From assembly GCA_022795155.1 (NCBI GenBank), contig JAAWGF010000008.1:1-56555 (forward strand): DNA of 56,555 bases, written 5' to 3'. This DNA comes from Bacilli bacterium. Lineage in GTDB: Bacteria > Bacillota_I > Bacilli_A > RF39 > UBA660. Shown here in pieces: positions 27,678 to 37,084 of the stretch. Within the stretch, counting starts at the first letter, position 1. Every line of letters starts with the position of its first letter. Both the position numbers and the translations under genes were made by a program. The notes below the pieces were generated by a model. It was not told the origin of the DNA and did not search any database. It worked only from the letters and a program-made list of their open reading frames with translations.

Positions 27678-28721
27678 ATGAATGAAAATAATAATGTGAA
27701 ACTTAAGAAGAAGCGAAAAATTTATAAGTTGACAATCGTATTTGCTTTTTTAGATTTATGTGCGATTATTTGTTTTATTGTTGTATATTTTACTCCTTTA
27801 AAAGATTTAGTTATCACAACAGCTTTAAATACAATGACTCATAAATATTTAGCTTATGTATTTTATAGTGATAAAATGGTTCAGGATGTTCGTAATTCTA
27901 ATTATTCAATTCCTGTTAATGAAAATGTAGATTTAGATCAAATTGTTATTGATACATCAATTAAGACACGATATGATTCGCCTGAGGAGGAGCAAATTTT
28001 AAAACGTGATCCAGGTAATGATGATTATAAAATTATTAATGTTGAGATTGGTAATAATAAGGGATATTTAGTAGCTATATATGATCCTTCTCGTGTACAT
28101 TTAATAACTAAGGAAGTTTTAGGAACAAAATTAGGTGAAAAGACAATTGATATGTGTAAACGTTATAATGGTTTAGTATGTATTAATGGTGGAGGATTTT
28201 TAGAAGAGGATGGTTGGGGAATTGGTTCTCCAATGGGATATGTTGTTAATAATGGCGAAATTATTTGGTCATCTGGTTATAATCCTAATGCTCAATTAAT
28301 AGCTATGACTAATGATAATAAATTATTATTAACAATTGATTCTGCTGAAAATGCAATCGCTAATAGTAATGTTCGTGATGCCCTAGAATTTGGACCATTT
28401 TTAATTGTTAATGGTACACCAATGACGACAGTTGGTGATGGTGGGTATGGAAGGTCTCCTCGTGTTGCTATAGCGCAAAGAAAAGATGGTATTATTTTAT
28501 TTTTAGTAGTTGACGGAAGTGCGTTATACGTCGATGGAGCAACATTATCAGAGATGATTGACTTATTGATGCGTTATGGGGCACATAATGCTGCTAATCT
28601 AGATGGAGGAAACTCTTCAACCTTAATTGTTAATGGTGAAACATATAATAAATTGATGCCAAATGCAGCTAAAACAGGTGGTAGGTATGTTGTTAATGGT
28701 TGGGGCTTACTACCAAAATAG
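27678..28721 (+). CDS. Phosphodiester glycosidase (NAGPA) family protein
   Basis: A 347-residue membrane-anchored protein with one N-terminal helix (about 16-40). The extracellular domain (about 130-345) has NAGPA-family landmarks: VCINGGGFL, the region GIGSPMGYVV, SPRVAIAQRKDGIILFLVVD, and the C-terminal NAANLDGGNSSTLIVNG. Family members cleave sugar-phosphodiester links, such as GlcNAc-1-phosphodiester, so teichoic acid, capsule or wall polysaccharide is a plausible substrate. It follows the DUF6273-like gene by one base, so the two are linked. The terminator closes the operon. Confidence 0.86.
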   Translation: MNENNNVKLKKKRKIYKLTIVFAFLDLCAIICFIVVYFTPLKDLVITTALNTMTHKYLAYVFYSDKMVQDVRNSNYSIPVNENVDLDQIVIDTSIKTRYDSPEEEQILKRDPGNDDYKIINVEIGNNKGYLVAIYDPSRVHLITKEVLGTKLGEKTIDMCKRYNGLVCINGGGFLEEDGWGIGSPMGYVVNNGEIIWSSGYNPNAQLIAMTNDNKLLLTIDSAENAIANSNVRDALEFGPFLIVNGTPMTTVGDGGYGRSPRVAIAQRKDGIILFLVVDGSALYVDGATLSEMIDLLMRYGAHNAANLDGGNSSTLIVNGETYNKLMPNAAKTGGRYVVNGWGLLPK

Positions 28722-28732
28722 CCTATTTTTTC

Positions 28733-28762
28733 AAAAAAGTTATAAAAAATATAACTTTTTTT
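28733..28762 (+). terminator. Terminator after the glycosidase gene
   Basis: A perfect 12-bp stem AAAAAAGTTATA/TATAACTTTTTT with a 5-base loop and a T tail. Confidence 0.85.
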
Positions 28763-28823
28763 GCTTAAAAAAAAGGATTTTTGAAACTTTTGTTGTATAT
28801 TTATATATAGGGAGTGTGAATAT

Positions 28824-30584
28824 ATGCTTACAAATGAACAAATAAATAATATTAGAAGTAGCGTTAATATTGTGGACATTGTCTCTAGCTATATTCCATT
28901 AACTAAAAAGGGCAAAAATTATTTTGGTGTTTGTCCATTTCATCCAGATAGTGACCCAAGTTTTTGTGTATCAGAACAAAAACAAATTTATACTTGTTTC
29001 TCTTGCAAAGCAACAGGTAATGTTTTGCACTTTATTATGAATTATGAAAATATTAATTTTATGGACGCGGTAAAAATAATTGCTGATAAAGCAAATATTG
29101 ACATAAATATTGGTGATACCTCAAGGTATTTACCTGATAAAAATAAGAAATTGTTTGAAATTTATGATGTGGCTAGTAAGTTTTATCAAAATAATATTAA
29201 TACGATAAACGGCATTAAGGCTAGGGATTATTTACATGATAGAGGTTTTGATGATAATATTATTAAGGAGTTTATGATTGGTCTTTCATTGCCTAATCAT
29301 GATTTATTAACAAAAATTTTAATTAATAATAAAAATTCTTATGAAGATATGATAAAAAGTGGTTTAGTTGTTAAAAATAATTATGGTTATAGTGATATTT
29401 ATAACAATCGTATTATGTTTCCTATTTGGGATATTACAGGTAAAGTTGTAGGATTTAGTGGGAGAATTTTTAATGGCGAGGATACTAATAAGTATGCAAA
29501 ATATATTAATACAAAAGAAACTCCAATTTTTAAAAAAGGTGAACTTTTATATAATTATCATCGAGCTAAAAATGCTTGTCGTCAAAAAAATTTTACAGTT
29601 ATTGTAGAGGGTCAACTTGATTTAATTAGGGCATATAGTATAGGACTATCAAATATTGTAGCGACAATGGGAACAGCGTTTACGAAAGAACATGCGATGT
29701 TAGTCAAAAGGTTAGCTAAAGATGTAGTGATATGTTTTGATGGAGATAGTGCTGGCGAGAAAGCTACGCTAGCTTGTGGAAATGAACTGGAGAATCTGGG
29801 AATTACACCTAAAATTGTTCGCTTAGAAGAATCTTTAGATCCCGATGAGTATATAAGAAAATTTGGTAAAGATAGATTTTTGGAAAAAATTGATAATCCT
29901 ATAAGTTTTATGGATTTTAAATTATCATTTTATAAAAATAATAAAAATTTGAATGATAATAATGATATTGCTAAATATGTTAATACCATTATTGATGAGT
30001 TATCAAGAATTGATGATGATGTCTTAAAAGAATTAACTTTAAAAAAACTCAGTTTAGAATCAAGACTAGATATCGATTTTTTGCGAAATAGTTTAAATAA
30101 TAAAAAAGTGTTAGTTAAAAGAGATGTAAAGATAGTTACACAGCAAATTAAGGAAAATAAATATGAGCTTGCTACTAAATATTTAATTTATTATATGTTA
30201 AAAGATAAAAAGGCAATAAAAATATATAATAGTTCTAAAGTTTTTATTCCTAATGAAAAATATCGCCTTTTAGCTAAGGAAATTAGTTGTTTTTATTTAA
30301 ATAATGGTTTTATTAAGGTAGCAGATTTAATGAATTCTTTTGTTAATGATGACGATATTATTAAATTAATTGGTGAAATTGAAAAGCTAGATTTACGTGA
30401 TGATTATGATGTTAATAAAATAAATGATTGCATTAATGTCTTAAAGCAGTATACAGTTAATTATGAAACAAAAAATTTAGATCAAAAATTACATAATACT
30501 GATAGTTATGATGAAAAAATCGCGTTAGCACAGAGATTATTGGATTTGAAGAAAGAACAAAGTAAGGTTATGGAGGAAAAATAG
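28824..30584 (+). CDS. dnaG: DNA primase
   Basis: It makes RNA primers for replication with the DnaB helicase. The 586 residues contain the N-terminal CHC2 zinc finger (C37, H40, C58, C61 in [11 protein letters not shown] and [10 protein letters not shown]), the RNA-polymerase core, the TOPRIM domain with [10 protein letters not shown] and [13 protein letters not shown], and a C-terminal helicase-binding region of low similarity. The ribosome site is GGGAG. rpoD starts 1 base after its stop, the classic macromolecular-synthesis order dnaG-rpoD. Confidence 0.97.
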   Translation: MLTNEQINNIRSSVNIVDIVSSYIPLTKKGKNYFGVCPFHPDSDPSFCVSEQKQIYTCFSCKATGNVLHFIMNYENINFMDAVKIIADKANIDINIGDTSRYLPDKNKKLFEIYDVASKFYQNNINTINGIKARDYLHDRGFDDNIIKEFMIGLSLPNHDLLTKILINNKNSYEDMIKSGLVVKNNYGYSDIYNNRIMFPIWDITGKVVGFSGRIFNGEDTNKYAKYINTKETPIFKKGELLYNYHRAKNACRQKNFTVIVEGQLDLIRAYSIGLSNIVATMGTAFTKEHAMLVKRLAKDVVICFDGDSAGEKATLACGNELENLGITPKIVRLEESLDPDEYIRKFGKDRFLEKIDNPISFMDFKLSFYKNNKNLNDNNDIAKYVNTIIDELSRIDDDVLKELTLKKLSLESRLDIDFLRNSLNNKKVLVKRDVKIVTQQIKENKYELATKYLIYYMLKDKKAIKIYNSSKVFIPNEKYRLLAKEISCFYLNNGFIKVADLMNSFVNDDDIIKLIGEIEKLDLRDDYDVNKINDCINVLKQYTVNYETKNLDQKLHNTDSYDEKIALAQRLLDLKKEQSKVMEEK

Positions 30585-30585
30585 T

Positions 30586-31665
30586 ATGAATGAAATTAAA
30601 ACATTTGAAGAAAGAAAAAATGAACTTGTAAAAAACGGAAAGGAAAAAGGTTTTATCACTTATGAAGAATTAGCTAATGCATTAAAGGGTTTGGATTTAG
30701 ATTCTGATTCTTTAGATGAATTATATAATTTGTTTAATGAAAATAATATTGCGATAGTATCAGAAGATGATGATGATTCTAATGGTGGTGTTGATAAATT
30801 ATTATTAGATGATAATGATATTACTAAAGATCTAACGATTAATGATCCTGTTAGAATGTATTTGAAAGAGATTGGTCAAATCAAATTGTTAACAATGGAT
30901 GAAGAATTAAAATTGGCTGATCGTATTTTAGCTGGTGATGAGTTAGCTAAATCAACATTAGCGGAAGCTAACTTACGTCTTGTTGTTAGTATTGCTAAGA
31001 GATATGTTGGAAGAGGAATGTTATTTCTTGATTTAATTCAAGAAGGTAATATTGGTCTTATGAAAGCTGTTGAGAAATTTGATGTCTCTAAAGGTTATAA
31101 ATTTTCGACTTATGCGACTTGGTGGATTAGACAAGCTATTACACGTGCCATAGCTGATCAGGCTAGAACAATTAGAGTACCTGTTCACATGGTTGAAACA
31201 ATTAATAAATTAGCACGTGTTCAAAGACAACTAACATTGGAACTTAACCGTGAACCTAGTGAAGAAGAATTGGCTAAAAAAATGAATATTTCGGTTGATA
31301 AAATTCGTGATATTTATAAAATTTCTCAGGAACCTGTTAGTTTAGAAACACCAATCGGTGAAGAGGATGATTCACATTTAGGTGATTTCATTAAGGACGA
31401 ACGCAATATGAGTCCTGAAGAATATGCAGAGAATGAATTGTTGAAAGATGAAATTTCTGAAGTATTACTTACTTTGACAGAACGCGAAGAAAAGGTTATT
31501 CGTTTAAGATTTGGTCTTGAGGATGGAAAATCACGTACCTTAGAAGAGGTTGGGCAAATGTTTGGCGTTACAAGAGAAAGAATTCGTCAAATAGAAGCTA
31601 AAGCATTGAGAAAATTGCGTCATCCGTCACGTTCTAGAAAATTAAAAGATTATATGAGTGATTAA
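30586..31665 (+). CDS. rpoD: Primary sigma factor RpoD/SigA
   Basis: The housekeeping sigma-70 factor, 359 residues. Region 1.2 ([18 protein letters not shown]), region 2 with the core-binding [15 protein letters not shown] and the melting/-10 element [14 protein letters not shown], region 3, and region 4 ([20 protein letters not shown]) are all present. The C-terminal [12 protein letters not shown] is typical. The N-terminal region 1.1 is short. The gene lies between dnaG and trmK as in Bacillus. A second, diverged sigma-like protein is at 20810. Confidence 0.98.
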   Translation: MNEIKTFEERKNELVKNGKEKGFITYEELANALKGLDLDSDSLDELYNLFNENNIAIVSEDDDDSNGGVDKLLLDDNDITKDLTINDPVRMYLKEIGQIKLLTMDEELKLADRILAGDELAKSTLAEANLRLVVSIAKRYVGRGMLFLDLIQEGNIGLMKAVEKFDVSKGYKFSTYATWWIRQAITRAIADQARTIRVPVHMVETINKLARVQRQLTLELNREPSEEELAKKMNISVDKIRDIYKISQEPVSLETPIGEEDDSHLGDFIKDERNMSPEEYAENELLKDEISEVLLTLTEREEKVIRLRFGLEDGKSRTLEEVGQMFGVTRERIRQIEAKALRKLRHPSRSRKLKDYMSD

Positions 31666-32329
31666 ATTGGAATTATCGAAAAGATTAAAATGTATTGCTG
31701 ATATGATTGAGGTTGGTAGTACAATCTTTGATGTTGGGTGTGATCATGGTTTATTAGATATTTATTTAACCAAGAATAAGGATTGCGATTGTATAGCTAG
31801 TGATATTAGCCCTAATGTCTTAAAAAACACAATTATTAATATTAATAATAATGGTTTAACTGATAAAATTAAAATTATATGTAGTCCTGGCTTTGACAAT
31901 CTTGATATTACAAATAGTGATATTGTGGTTATATCAGGAATGGGGACAAAAACGATTTTAAATATTTTAGATTGTGATAAGATATTAAATATTAATAATT
32001 TAATAATTCAATCTAATAATGAAATAGAATTATTAAGAAAAATGGTTGTTAAAAAAGGCTTTTATATTTTCAATGAATGTATAATAGATGAACATAATAA
32101 GAATTATATTATTATTTATTTTAAACGAGGATTTAAGCGATATCGAAAAGAGGATTATTTGTTTGGACCAATTGCTCGAAAAAATATTATATATAGTAAG
32201 TATTATAATTCTCTTTATATAAAAAATAGAAAGATAATGGAACATATTCCTAAAAAATATATAATTAAAAAAATAAATTATTATATTTATTTATATAAAA
32301 TAAAAAAATTCACAAGTATGAAATTTTAA
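31658..32329 (+). CDS. trmK: tRNA (adenine(22)-N(1))-methyltransferase
   Basis: A SAM-dependent enzyme of 223 residues that methylates adenine 22 of tRNA. The Rossmann motif I is [14 protein letters not shown] and the start [12 protein letters not shown] resembles TrmK of Bacillus (YqfN). A further match is [12 protein letters not shown], the family's MGG-like motif. Start: GTG 31658 overlaps rpoD by 8 bases, and a TTG at 31667 with GAGTG upstream is also possible; I keep GTG because [10 protein letters not shown] aligns with relatives. It follows rpoD, as in many Firmicutes, but the usual Nif3 partner is absent. The C-terminal 60 residues are very rich in Tyr, Lys and Ile. Confidence 0.9.
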   Translation: MIKLELSKRLKCIADMIEVGSTIFDVGCDHGLLDIYLTKNKDCDCIASDISPNVLKNTIININNNGLTDKIKIICSPGFDNLDITNSDIVVISGMGTKTILNILDCDKILNINNLIIQSNNEIELLRKMVVKKGFYIFNECIIDEHNKNYIIIYFKRGFKRYRKEDYLFGPIARKNIIYSKYYNSLYIKNRKIMEHIPKKYIIKKINYYIYLYKIKKFTSMKF

Positions 32330-32347
32330 TTTACATGTGAATTTTTT
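32303..32347. terminator. Bidirectional terminator between trmK and yqfQ-like gene
   Basis: A perfect 12-bp stem AAAAAATTCACA/TGTGAATTTTTT with a long loop, A's before and T's after. It serves the two convergent genes. Confidence 0.8.
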
Positions 32348-32708
32348 AAATAAAGAATGTTGGACCATTATTATTAGTATCAATTGAATTATTATCAATG
32401 TTTGTTTCATTATTATTTTGTTCTTGTTTGCTTGAAGTATTAGTTTGATTATTGGTTGGTGCAGGGGTGTCAACTTTTTTAAATTCATTCATAATTTTAA
32501 ACATCGTTTTGGCATTATTTACAATTGGTGATACTTGCTTTACCATGGGAATAGCTTGATTAACAATTCCTAATGTTTTTTGTACATTTGATAATATACC
32601 AGACCAATTAAAACCTTTAACACCACCTAAAATGCTACCTAGAATTCCTTTACTAGCAGGAGCAGCCGTGTATGGTGCATAACTAAAATAAGGTGAATAA
32701 TAGTTCAT
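32346..32708 (-). CDS. YqfQ/VrrA-like small protein
   Basis: A 120-residue protein. The start MNYYSPYFSYAPYT is Tyr/Pro-rich, the middle (about 45-78) reads NVQKTLGIVNQAIPMVKQVS and resembles the YqfQ/VrrA family, and the tail is Asn/Thr/Gln-rich low-complexity. B. subtilis yqfQ lies in the same rpoD-yqfN-yqfO region, which supports the call. The ribosome site AAGGGAG is good. Function is unknown in the family; spore or envelope association is suspected. Confidence 0.65.
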   Translation of the reverse strand: MNYYSPYFSYAPYTAAPASKGILGSILGGVKGFNWSGILSNVQKTLGIVNQAIPMVKQVSPIVNNAKTMFKIMNEFKKVDTPAPTNNQTNTSSKQEQNNNETNIDNNSIDTNNNGPTFFI

Positions 32709-32755
32709 GATAAATACTCCCTTCTAAATTATTATATGAAATAATAAAAAAATGT

Positions 32756-32783
32756 TTTACAATTTATACATTTATGATATAAT
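32756..32783 (+). promoter_or_regulatory. Promoter for the pilC-like operon
   Basis: TTTACA and TATAAT with a 16-base spacer, 53 bases before ATG 32836. It is divergent from the yqfQ-like gene. Confidence 0.6.
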
Positions 32784-32835
32784 TTATGTTAGAATAAATA
32801 GTGGTATAGATAATAAAGGATATTGGTGATGTGTG

Positions 32836-34581
32836 ATGATAAAAAAAATACTGTTAGCACCTTTTATGTTTATTTATAAACTTATTGTATTTTTATTGAG
32901 TAATTTTTGGTATGGTTTTTTAGTTATCTGTTATGGCATTTATTTTCTTGTATCAGGATTTTTTAAGCTAATTACTTTTCCGATAAGATTTTTGTTTAAG
33001 AAGGCTAATCATAGTGAGAAGCAGTTATTAAGACAAGAAAAGGAACGAACAGAAAAATTAAGTAAGTTACAAAAAGTTCAAGAAAAGCAACGTGAAAAGG
33101 AACGAAAGTATTTGCAAGAACAAGAGCGTATTGCGGCTAAGAAGCGTGAAAAAGATGAAGAAAGTTTATATTTAGCAAAAAGAGAAAAGAAAAAATTTGG
33201 GGATGTTCTTAATGACTTTATTACTTCAATTGTTTCAATTCCAAAAAACATTAAAAAGAAGAATGATGAGCAAAGACAAAAGCAATTAGAACGTAAAAAT
33301 TTATCTAAGCAAGTTTTGTTAATTGATTTTGATGGTGAAGATGCTGTTAAAAGTAGTGCAAAACAAATATATGAGTATGTAGCTAAAGATAAAGAAGGAA
33401 AAATTATTAAAGGATATTTTGATGCTTTTTCTAAAGTTGAAGTTCATTCGTTTTTATTAAATGAAGGTTATGAAGTTTATAGTATTAGAACTTCAAAATG
33501 GATTAAGCTTTTTCATAGTAATTATTCATCAAATCGTGTAAAAATAAAAACAAAGGATTTAATTTTCTTTTTGACACAATTATCAACATATATTAAAGCT
33601 GGTATTCCGCTAGTTGATTCACTTCAAATTTTGAGTCGTCAATATAAACAAAAGAGTTATCAACGAATTTTTAGATCAATGATGTATGATTTGACGATGG
33701 GTGAAAATTTTAGTGTAGCTATGGAAAAGCAAGGAGTGGCATTTCCGAAATTGTTGATAAATATGGTTAGGGCTTCTGAGATGACTGGTGAATTGCCAGA
33801 GGCTTTGGATGATATGGAACAATATTATACTGAGGCTGAAGCTACAAGAAAGCAAATGATTACAGCTTTAACTTATCCGTCAATTGTTTTTGTTATCGCG
33901 ATTGGGGTTATGACATTTATTATGATTTATATTGTACCAAAATTTGTAGAAATCTATGATACAATGGACTCAGCCCAAATTCCTGTTTTTACAGTAGCTG
34001 TTATGAAAATAAGTGATTTTTTACAAAATAATGTAATTTGGATAATGATTGCGATTGTAATTATAATTATTTTACTTAAATGGCTTTATGATAATGTTAA
34101 AGCTATTAGAACTGCGATGCAGACATTCGCGATGAAACTACCTGTGTTTGGGAATATTATAATTTATAATGAGGTAACAATGTTTACCAAAACTTTTGCC
34201 TCATTATTAAAACATAATGTCTTTATTACTGATAGTATGGAGATTTTAAATAAAATTACTAATAATGAGGTATATAAAAATATGATTTTAGATACAATTA
34301 GTAATTTAGCTAAGGGTGAGAAAATATCGTTAGCTTTTAATAATCAATGGGCTTTTCCAATTCCTGCTTATGAAATGATTGTTACAGGTGAAAGAACAGG
34401 GCAATTGCCAGAAATGATGTCTAAAGTTTCTTCTTATTACCAAGAGCAACATCGAAATGCGGTAACACGTGTTAAAGCTTTTATTGAACCAGCTTTAATT
34501 ATTTTCTTAACAATTGGTGTAGGATTTATAATATTATCGATTGTTATTCCAATGTTTAATATGTATAATGAAATTCAATAG
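32836..34581 (+). CDS. Type II secretion/PilC-family protein with N-terminal extension
   Basis: An inner-membrane platform protein of type IV pilus or competence assembly. The second half (about 230-580) is a normal PilC/GspF: two related domains starting LTQLSTYIKAGIPLVDSL and FTKTFASLLKHNVFITDS, with three membrane helices. Before it, residues 1-60 form two extra hydrophobic helices, 60-150 a highly charged coiled-coil (KERTEKLSKLQKVQEKQREK), and 165-215 a small domain (YEYVAKDKEGKIIKGYFD) usual for PilC N-termini. The extra N-terminus of about 160 residues is not usual in PilC. ATG 32836 has GGTGAT; GTG 32833 is an alternative. The prepilin peptidase follows. Confidence 0.88.
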   Translation: MIKKILLAPFMFIYKLIVFLLSNFWYGFLVICYGIYFLVSGFFKLITFPIRFLFKKANHSEKQLLRQEKERTEKLSKLQKVQEKQREKERKYLQEQERIAAKKREKDEESLYLAKREKKKFGDVLNDFITSIVSIPKNIKKKNDEQRQKQLERKNLSKQVLLIDFDGEDAVKSSAKQIYEYVAKDKEGKIIKGYFDAFSKVEVHSFLLNEGYEVYSIRTSKWIKLFHSNYSSNRVKIKTKDLIFFLTQLSTYIKAGIPLVDSLQILSRQYKQKSYQRIFRSMMYDLTMGENFSVAMEKQGVAFPKLLINMVRASEMTGELPEALDDMEQYYTEAEATRKQMITALTYPSIVFVIAIGVMTFIMIYIVPKFVEIYDTMDSAQIPVFTVAVMKISDFLQNNVIWIMIAIVIIIILLKWLYDNVKAIRTAMQTFAMKLPVFGNIIIYNEVTMFTKTFASLLKHNVFITDSMEILNKITNNEVYKNMILDTISNLAKGEKISLAFNNQWAFPIPAYEMIVTGERTGQLPEMMSKVSSYYQEQHRNAVTRVKAFIEPALIIFLTIGVGFIILSIVIPMFNMYNEIQ

Positions 34582-34590
34582 GAGTTGTGT

Positions 34591-35358
34591 ATGATGGAAA
34601 TTTATTATATTATCGTATTTTTTATCCTTGGGGCGATATTAGGTTCATTTTATAATGTTGTTGGATATCGTTTACCTAAAGGTGAATCGATAGTTTTTCC
34701 ATCATCACATTGCCCAAATTGTGGGCATAATTTGAAGCCTTATGAATTAGTTCCTATTTTTTCTTTTTTATTTTTAAAAGGTAAATGTAGTAAATGCAAA
34801 CAAAAAATTTCTTGGTTTTATACTATTTTTGAAATTTTAACTGGCTTATTATTTGTTTTATGTTATTTAGTTTTTAAAGATAATGTTATTGATTTAATTA
34901 TATCTTTAACTTTTGTTTCGATGTTAATAATTATCTTTGTTAGTGATTTTCACTATTTAATTATTCCAGATTCAGTATTATTAATATCATCGATAATTTT
35001 ATTAGTAGAATTAATTATTAAAAGTGGTTTAAATAATTTTTATGTACCACTTCTTAATGGTATTATTTCTTTTATTGCTATGTACTTGATAAAATTACTT
35101 GGTGATTTTATTTTTAAAAAAGAATCAATGGGTGGAGGAGACATCAAATTATTATTTGTAATTGGTATGGTTTTAGGTTTCTCTCAAGCTTTATTTTCAA
35201 TTTTTGTAGGTTCTTTAGTTGGTTTACCAATTGCCTTTATTATTTTACTTAGAAAAAAAGATCATGTTATTCCTTTTGGTCCATTATTAGGTATTGGAGC
35301 AATAATTGTTTTGTTAACACAATTTAATGTAATCGATTTTTTTAATTCGATGATATAA
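34591..35358 (+). CDS. Prepilin peptidase (A24 family)
   Basis: A membrane aspartyl protease and N-methyltransferase of 255 residues that cleaves leader peptides of type IV prepilins. It has the N-terminal two-pair zinc site CPNC..CSKC and catalytic Asps in FVSDFHYL and GGGDIKLLF. ATG 34591 follows AGGAG at 34580-34584. It is 9 bases after pilC, so the two form an operon. A substrate candidate is the prepilin at 46279. The assembly ATPase PilB/GspE is not visible in this window. Confidence 0.94.
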   Translation: MMEIYYIIVFFILGAILGSFYNVVGYRLPKGESIVFPSSHCPNCGHNLKPYELVPIFSFLFLKGKCSKCKQKISWFYTIFEILTGLLFVLCYLVFKDNVIDLIISLTFVSMLIIIFVSDFHYLIIPDSVLLISSIILLVELIIKSGLNNFYVPLLNGIISFIAMYLIKLLGDFIFKKESMGGGDIKLLFVIGMVLGFSQALFSIFVGSLVGLPIAFIILLRKKDHVIPFGPLLGIGAIIVLLTQFNVIDFFNSMI

Positions 35359-35361
35359 CCT

Positions 35362-35387
35362 AAACATACAATACTGTATGTTTTTTT
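35362..35387 (+). terminator. Terminator after the prepilin peptidase
   Basis: A 9-bp stem AAACATACA/TGTATGTTT with a 4-base loop and T-run. Confidence 0.82.
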
Positions 35388-35388
35388 G

Positions 35389-35417
35389 TTTACATTATAA
35401 CTTTTTAATGTTATAAT
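35389..35417 (+). promoter_or_regulatory. Strong promoter for the ClpX-like gene
   Basis: TTTACA and TATAAT with exactly 17 bases between. The in-frame ATG at 35418 begins right after the -10 box, so it lies upstream of the transcript; ATG 35442 is the start. Confidence 0.75.
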
Positions 35418-35441
35418 ATGAAACTTAAAGGGTGGTTTTTT

Positions 35442-37049
35442 ATGGAAAAAGTAACAATGGCAATAATTTTTGAACATAAGAAAATTAAAAATAATTTATG
35501 GCAATTAATACCAAAAGAGCCTGCTATTGGTAAAATTTTTTATACTGAAGAAAATAATAATAATGTTCCATACTTATTTACAGATGATACATATTATGAG
35601 TTTGTTGATCAAAAAAATTTATTTTTGGATAGTGTTGCATATCCAATGAATTTATTTGAAGATGAAGTTAAAAATATCGCACATTTTTACTTTAAAGACA
35701 TAGCTAAAAATAAATACTTTGAATTGATTGGCAAGAATGGGCAAAAGTTTTTTTATCAAGTAACTGAAAATAATTATTTGTTAACAACAGACATACTTTC
35801 TTTTTATAGTGATGAAAAGGCTGAATATATCGGAAATGTGATTTATAATAAAAAGAATGAATTAGATATAAAACATCTTCTAAGCATTTTAAAACCGGAG
35901 ATAAGTAGAAATAATAATCAAATTTCCAACAATGATGATAAAGGAATTGGTAATGTAAAGTTTGAAGCTAGTGGTGATTATGGCACATCATCTGTAAAGG
36001 AATTTATTAATAATACTAAGTCTGGAATAAATACTGATAAAATTGTTACTACACCACCTTTAAGTAGAAAAGAAAAGTATAATTCGATTTTAAATGTTGC
36101 TGAATCCTATGATAAATTAAGTCAAGTTATTATTTCACAGGATCAAGCGTTAAAGAAGGTATTATTAATAATAAGAGGTAATATTGAAAAAGCTGATGAA
36201 AATTGTAAAATTAATAATATCTTGTTGGTTGGGCCAACCGGTGTTGGAAAAACTTTGATTGCTAGTGAAGTGGCGAAAATCTTAAATGTACCATTTGTGA
36301 GTATTGATTCAAACAATTATTCACCAACTGGTTATGTAGGTTCATGTTTTGTTGAATGTTTAGAAAGCCTATATATGAAATCTAAAGGAGATTTAAAATT
36401 GGCTCAAAAAGGAATTGTTTTTATCGATGAATTTGACAAAATAGCTATAGGTAATTCACAAGATTATGTTAGAACGGTTGGCGTTCAAGATGCTTTATTG
36501 ACGATGGTTGAAGGCCATGAATATAACTTAACAATTGGAAAAGATAAAAAAATTGTTCCTTTTAATACTTCTAAGGTAACGTTTATTGCAGCAGGGGCAT
36601 TTGAGAAAATAACAACGCCTAAGCTTCAAAATCCAATTGGTTTTAATTCAGGTGGTGCTAAACCATATAATTATAAGAACGATATTAATACAAAATTAAT
36701 TAATTATGGTATTAAAAGTGAATTGGTTGGTAGATTTATTAAAGTTTTATTAGATAGTTTAACAGTAGAAGATGTTGTAAAAATTATTTTATCAAAGAGG
36801 AGCCTTTTTAATTATTATTTAAAGTTTTTTGAAGATTATAATATCCAATTTGAATATAATAGAAATTTTATTGAGGCATTAGCAAAATATTCTATGAATA
36901 AAAATGGTGGAGCAAGAGGAATTGATCAAGTGATTGAAGATGTGTTTAGTGAATGCTTATTTAAAATATATGATCCTAAAAATAATTTTTCCAAATTGAT
37001 AGTTGATGAGCAAATAGTAGAAGATCCCAAAAAATATATTTTGAGATAG
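35442..37049 (+). CDS. ClpX-like AAA+ unfoldase with novel N-terminal domain
   Basis: A 535-residue ATPase. The C-terminal two-thirds (about 225-530) is ClpX/HslU-type AAA+: Walker A GPTGVGKT, the pore-loop segment GYVGS, Walker B FIDEFDKIA, sensor region VTFIAAGAF, an IGF tripeptide (NPIGFNSGG), Arg-finger region ELVGRF, and a sensor-2 like GGARGIDQ. The IGF loop is the ClpP-docking motif of ClpX. Unlike ClpX, the N-terminus (about 1-150) has no zinc-binding domain but an unfamiliar alpha/beta domain (starting MAIIFEHKKIKNN). The ribosome site GGGTGG precedes ATG 35442. It may be a second ClpP adaptor unfoldase or a standalone remodeler. Confidence 0.85.
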   Translation: MEKVTMAIIFEHKKIKNNLWQLIPKEPAIGKIFYTEENNNNVPYLFTDDTYYEFVDQKNLFLDSVAYPMNLFEDEVKNIAHFYFKDIAKNKYFELIGKNGQKFFYQVTENNYLLTTDILSFYSDEKAEYIGNVIYNKKNELDIKHLLSILKPEISRNNNQISNNDDKGIGNVKFEASGDYGTSSVKEFINNTKSGINTDKIVTTPPLSRKEKYNSILNVAESYDKLSQVIISQDQALKKVLLIIRGNIEKADENCKINNILLVGPTGVGKTLIASEVAKILNVPFVSIDSNNYSPTGYVGSCFVECLESLYMKSKGDLKLAQKGIVFIDEFDKIAIGNSQDYVRTVGVQDALLTMVEGHEYNLTIGKDKKIVPFNTSKVTFIAAGAFEKITTPKLQNPIGFNSGGAKPYNYKNDINTKLINYGIKSELVGRFIKVLLDSLTVEDVVKIILSKRSLFNYYLKFFEDYNIQFEYNRNFIEALAKYSMNKNGGARGIDQVIEDVFSECLFKIYDPKNNFSKLIVDEQIVEDPKKYILR

Positions 37050-37084
37050 TTAAGTAATATAGTATAATTATTTTGGTGGATAAA

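Noticed and set aside
35418-35441. Upstream ATG of the ClpX-like gene
   Set aside because: It starts directly after the -10 box and so precedes transcription; ATG 35442 has GGGTGG.
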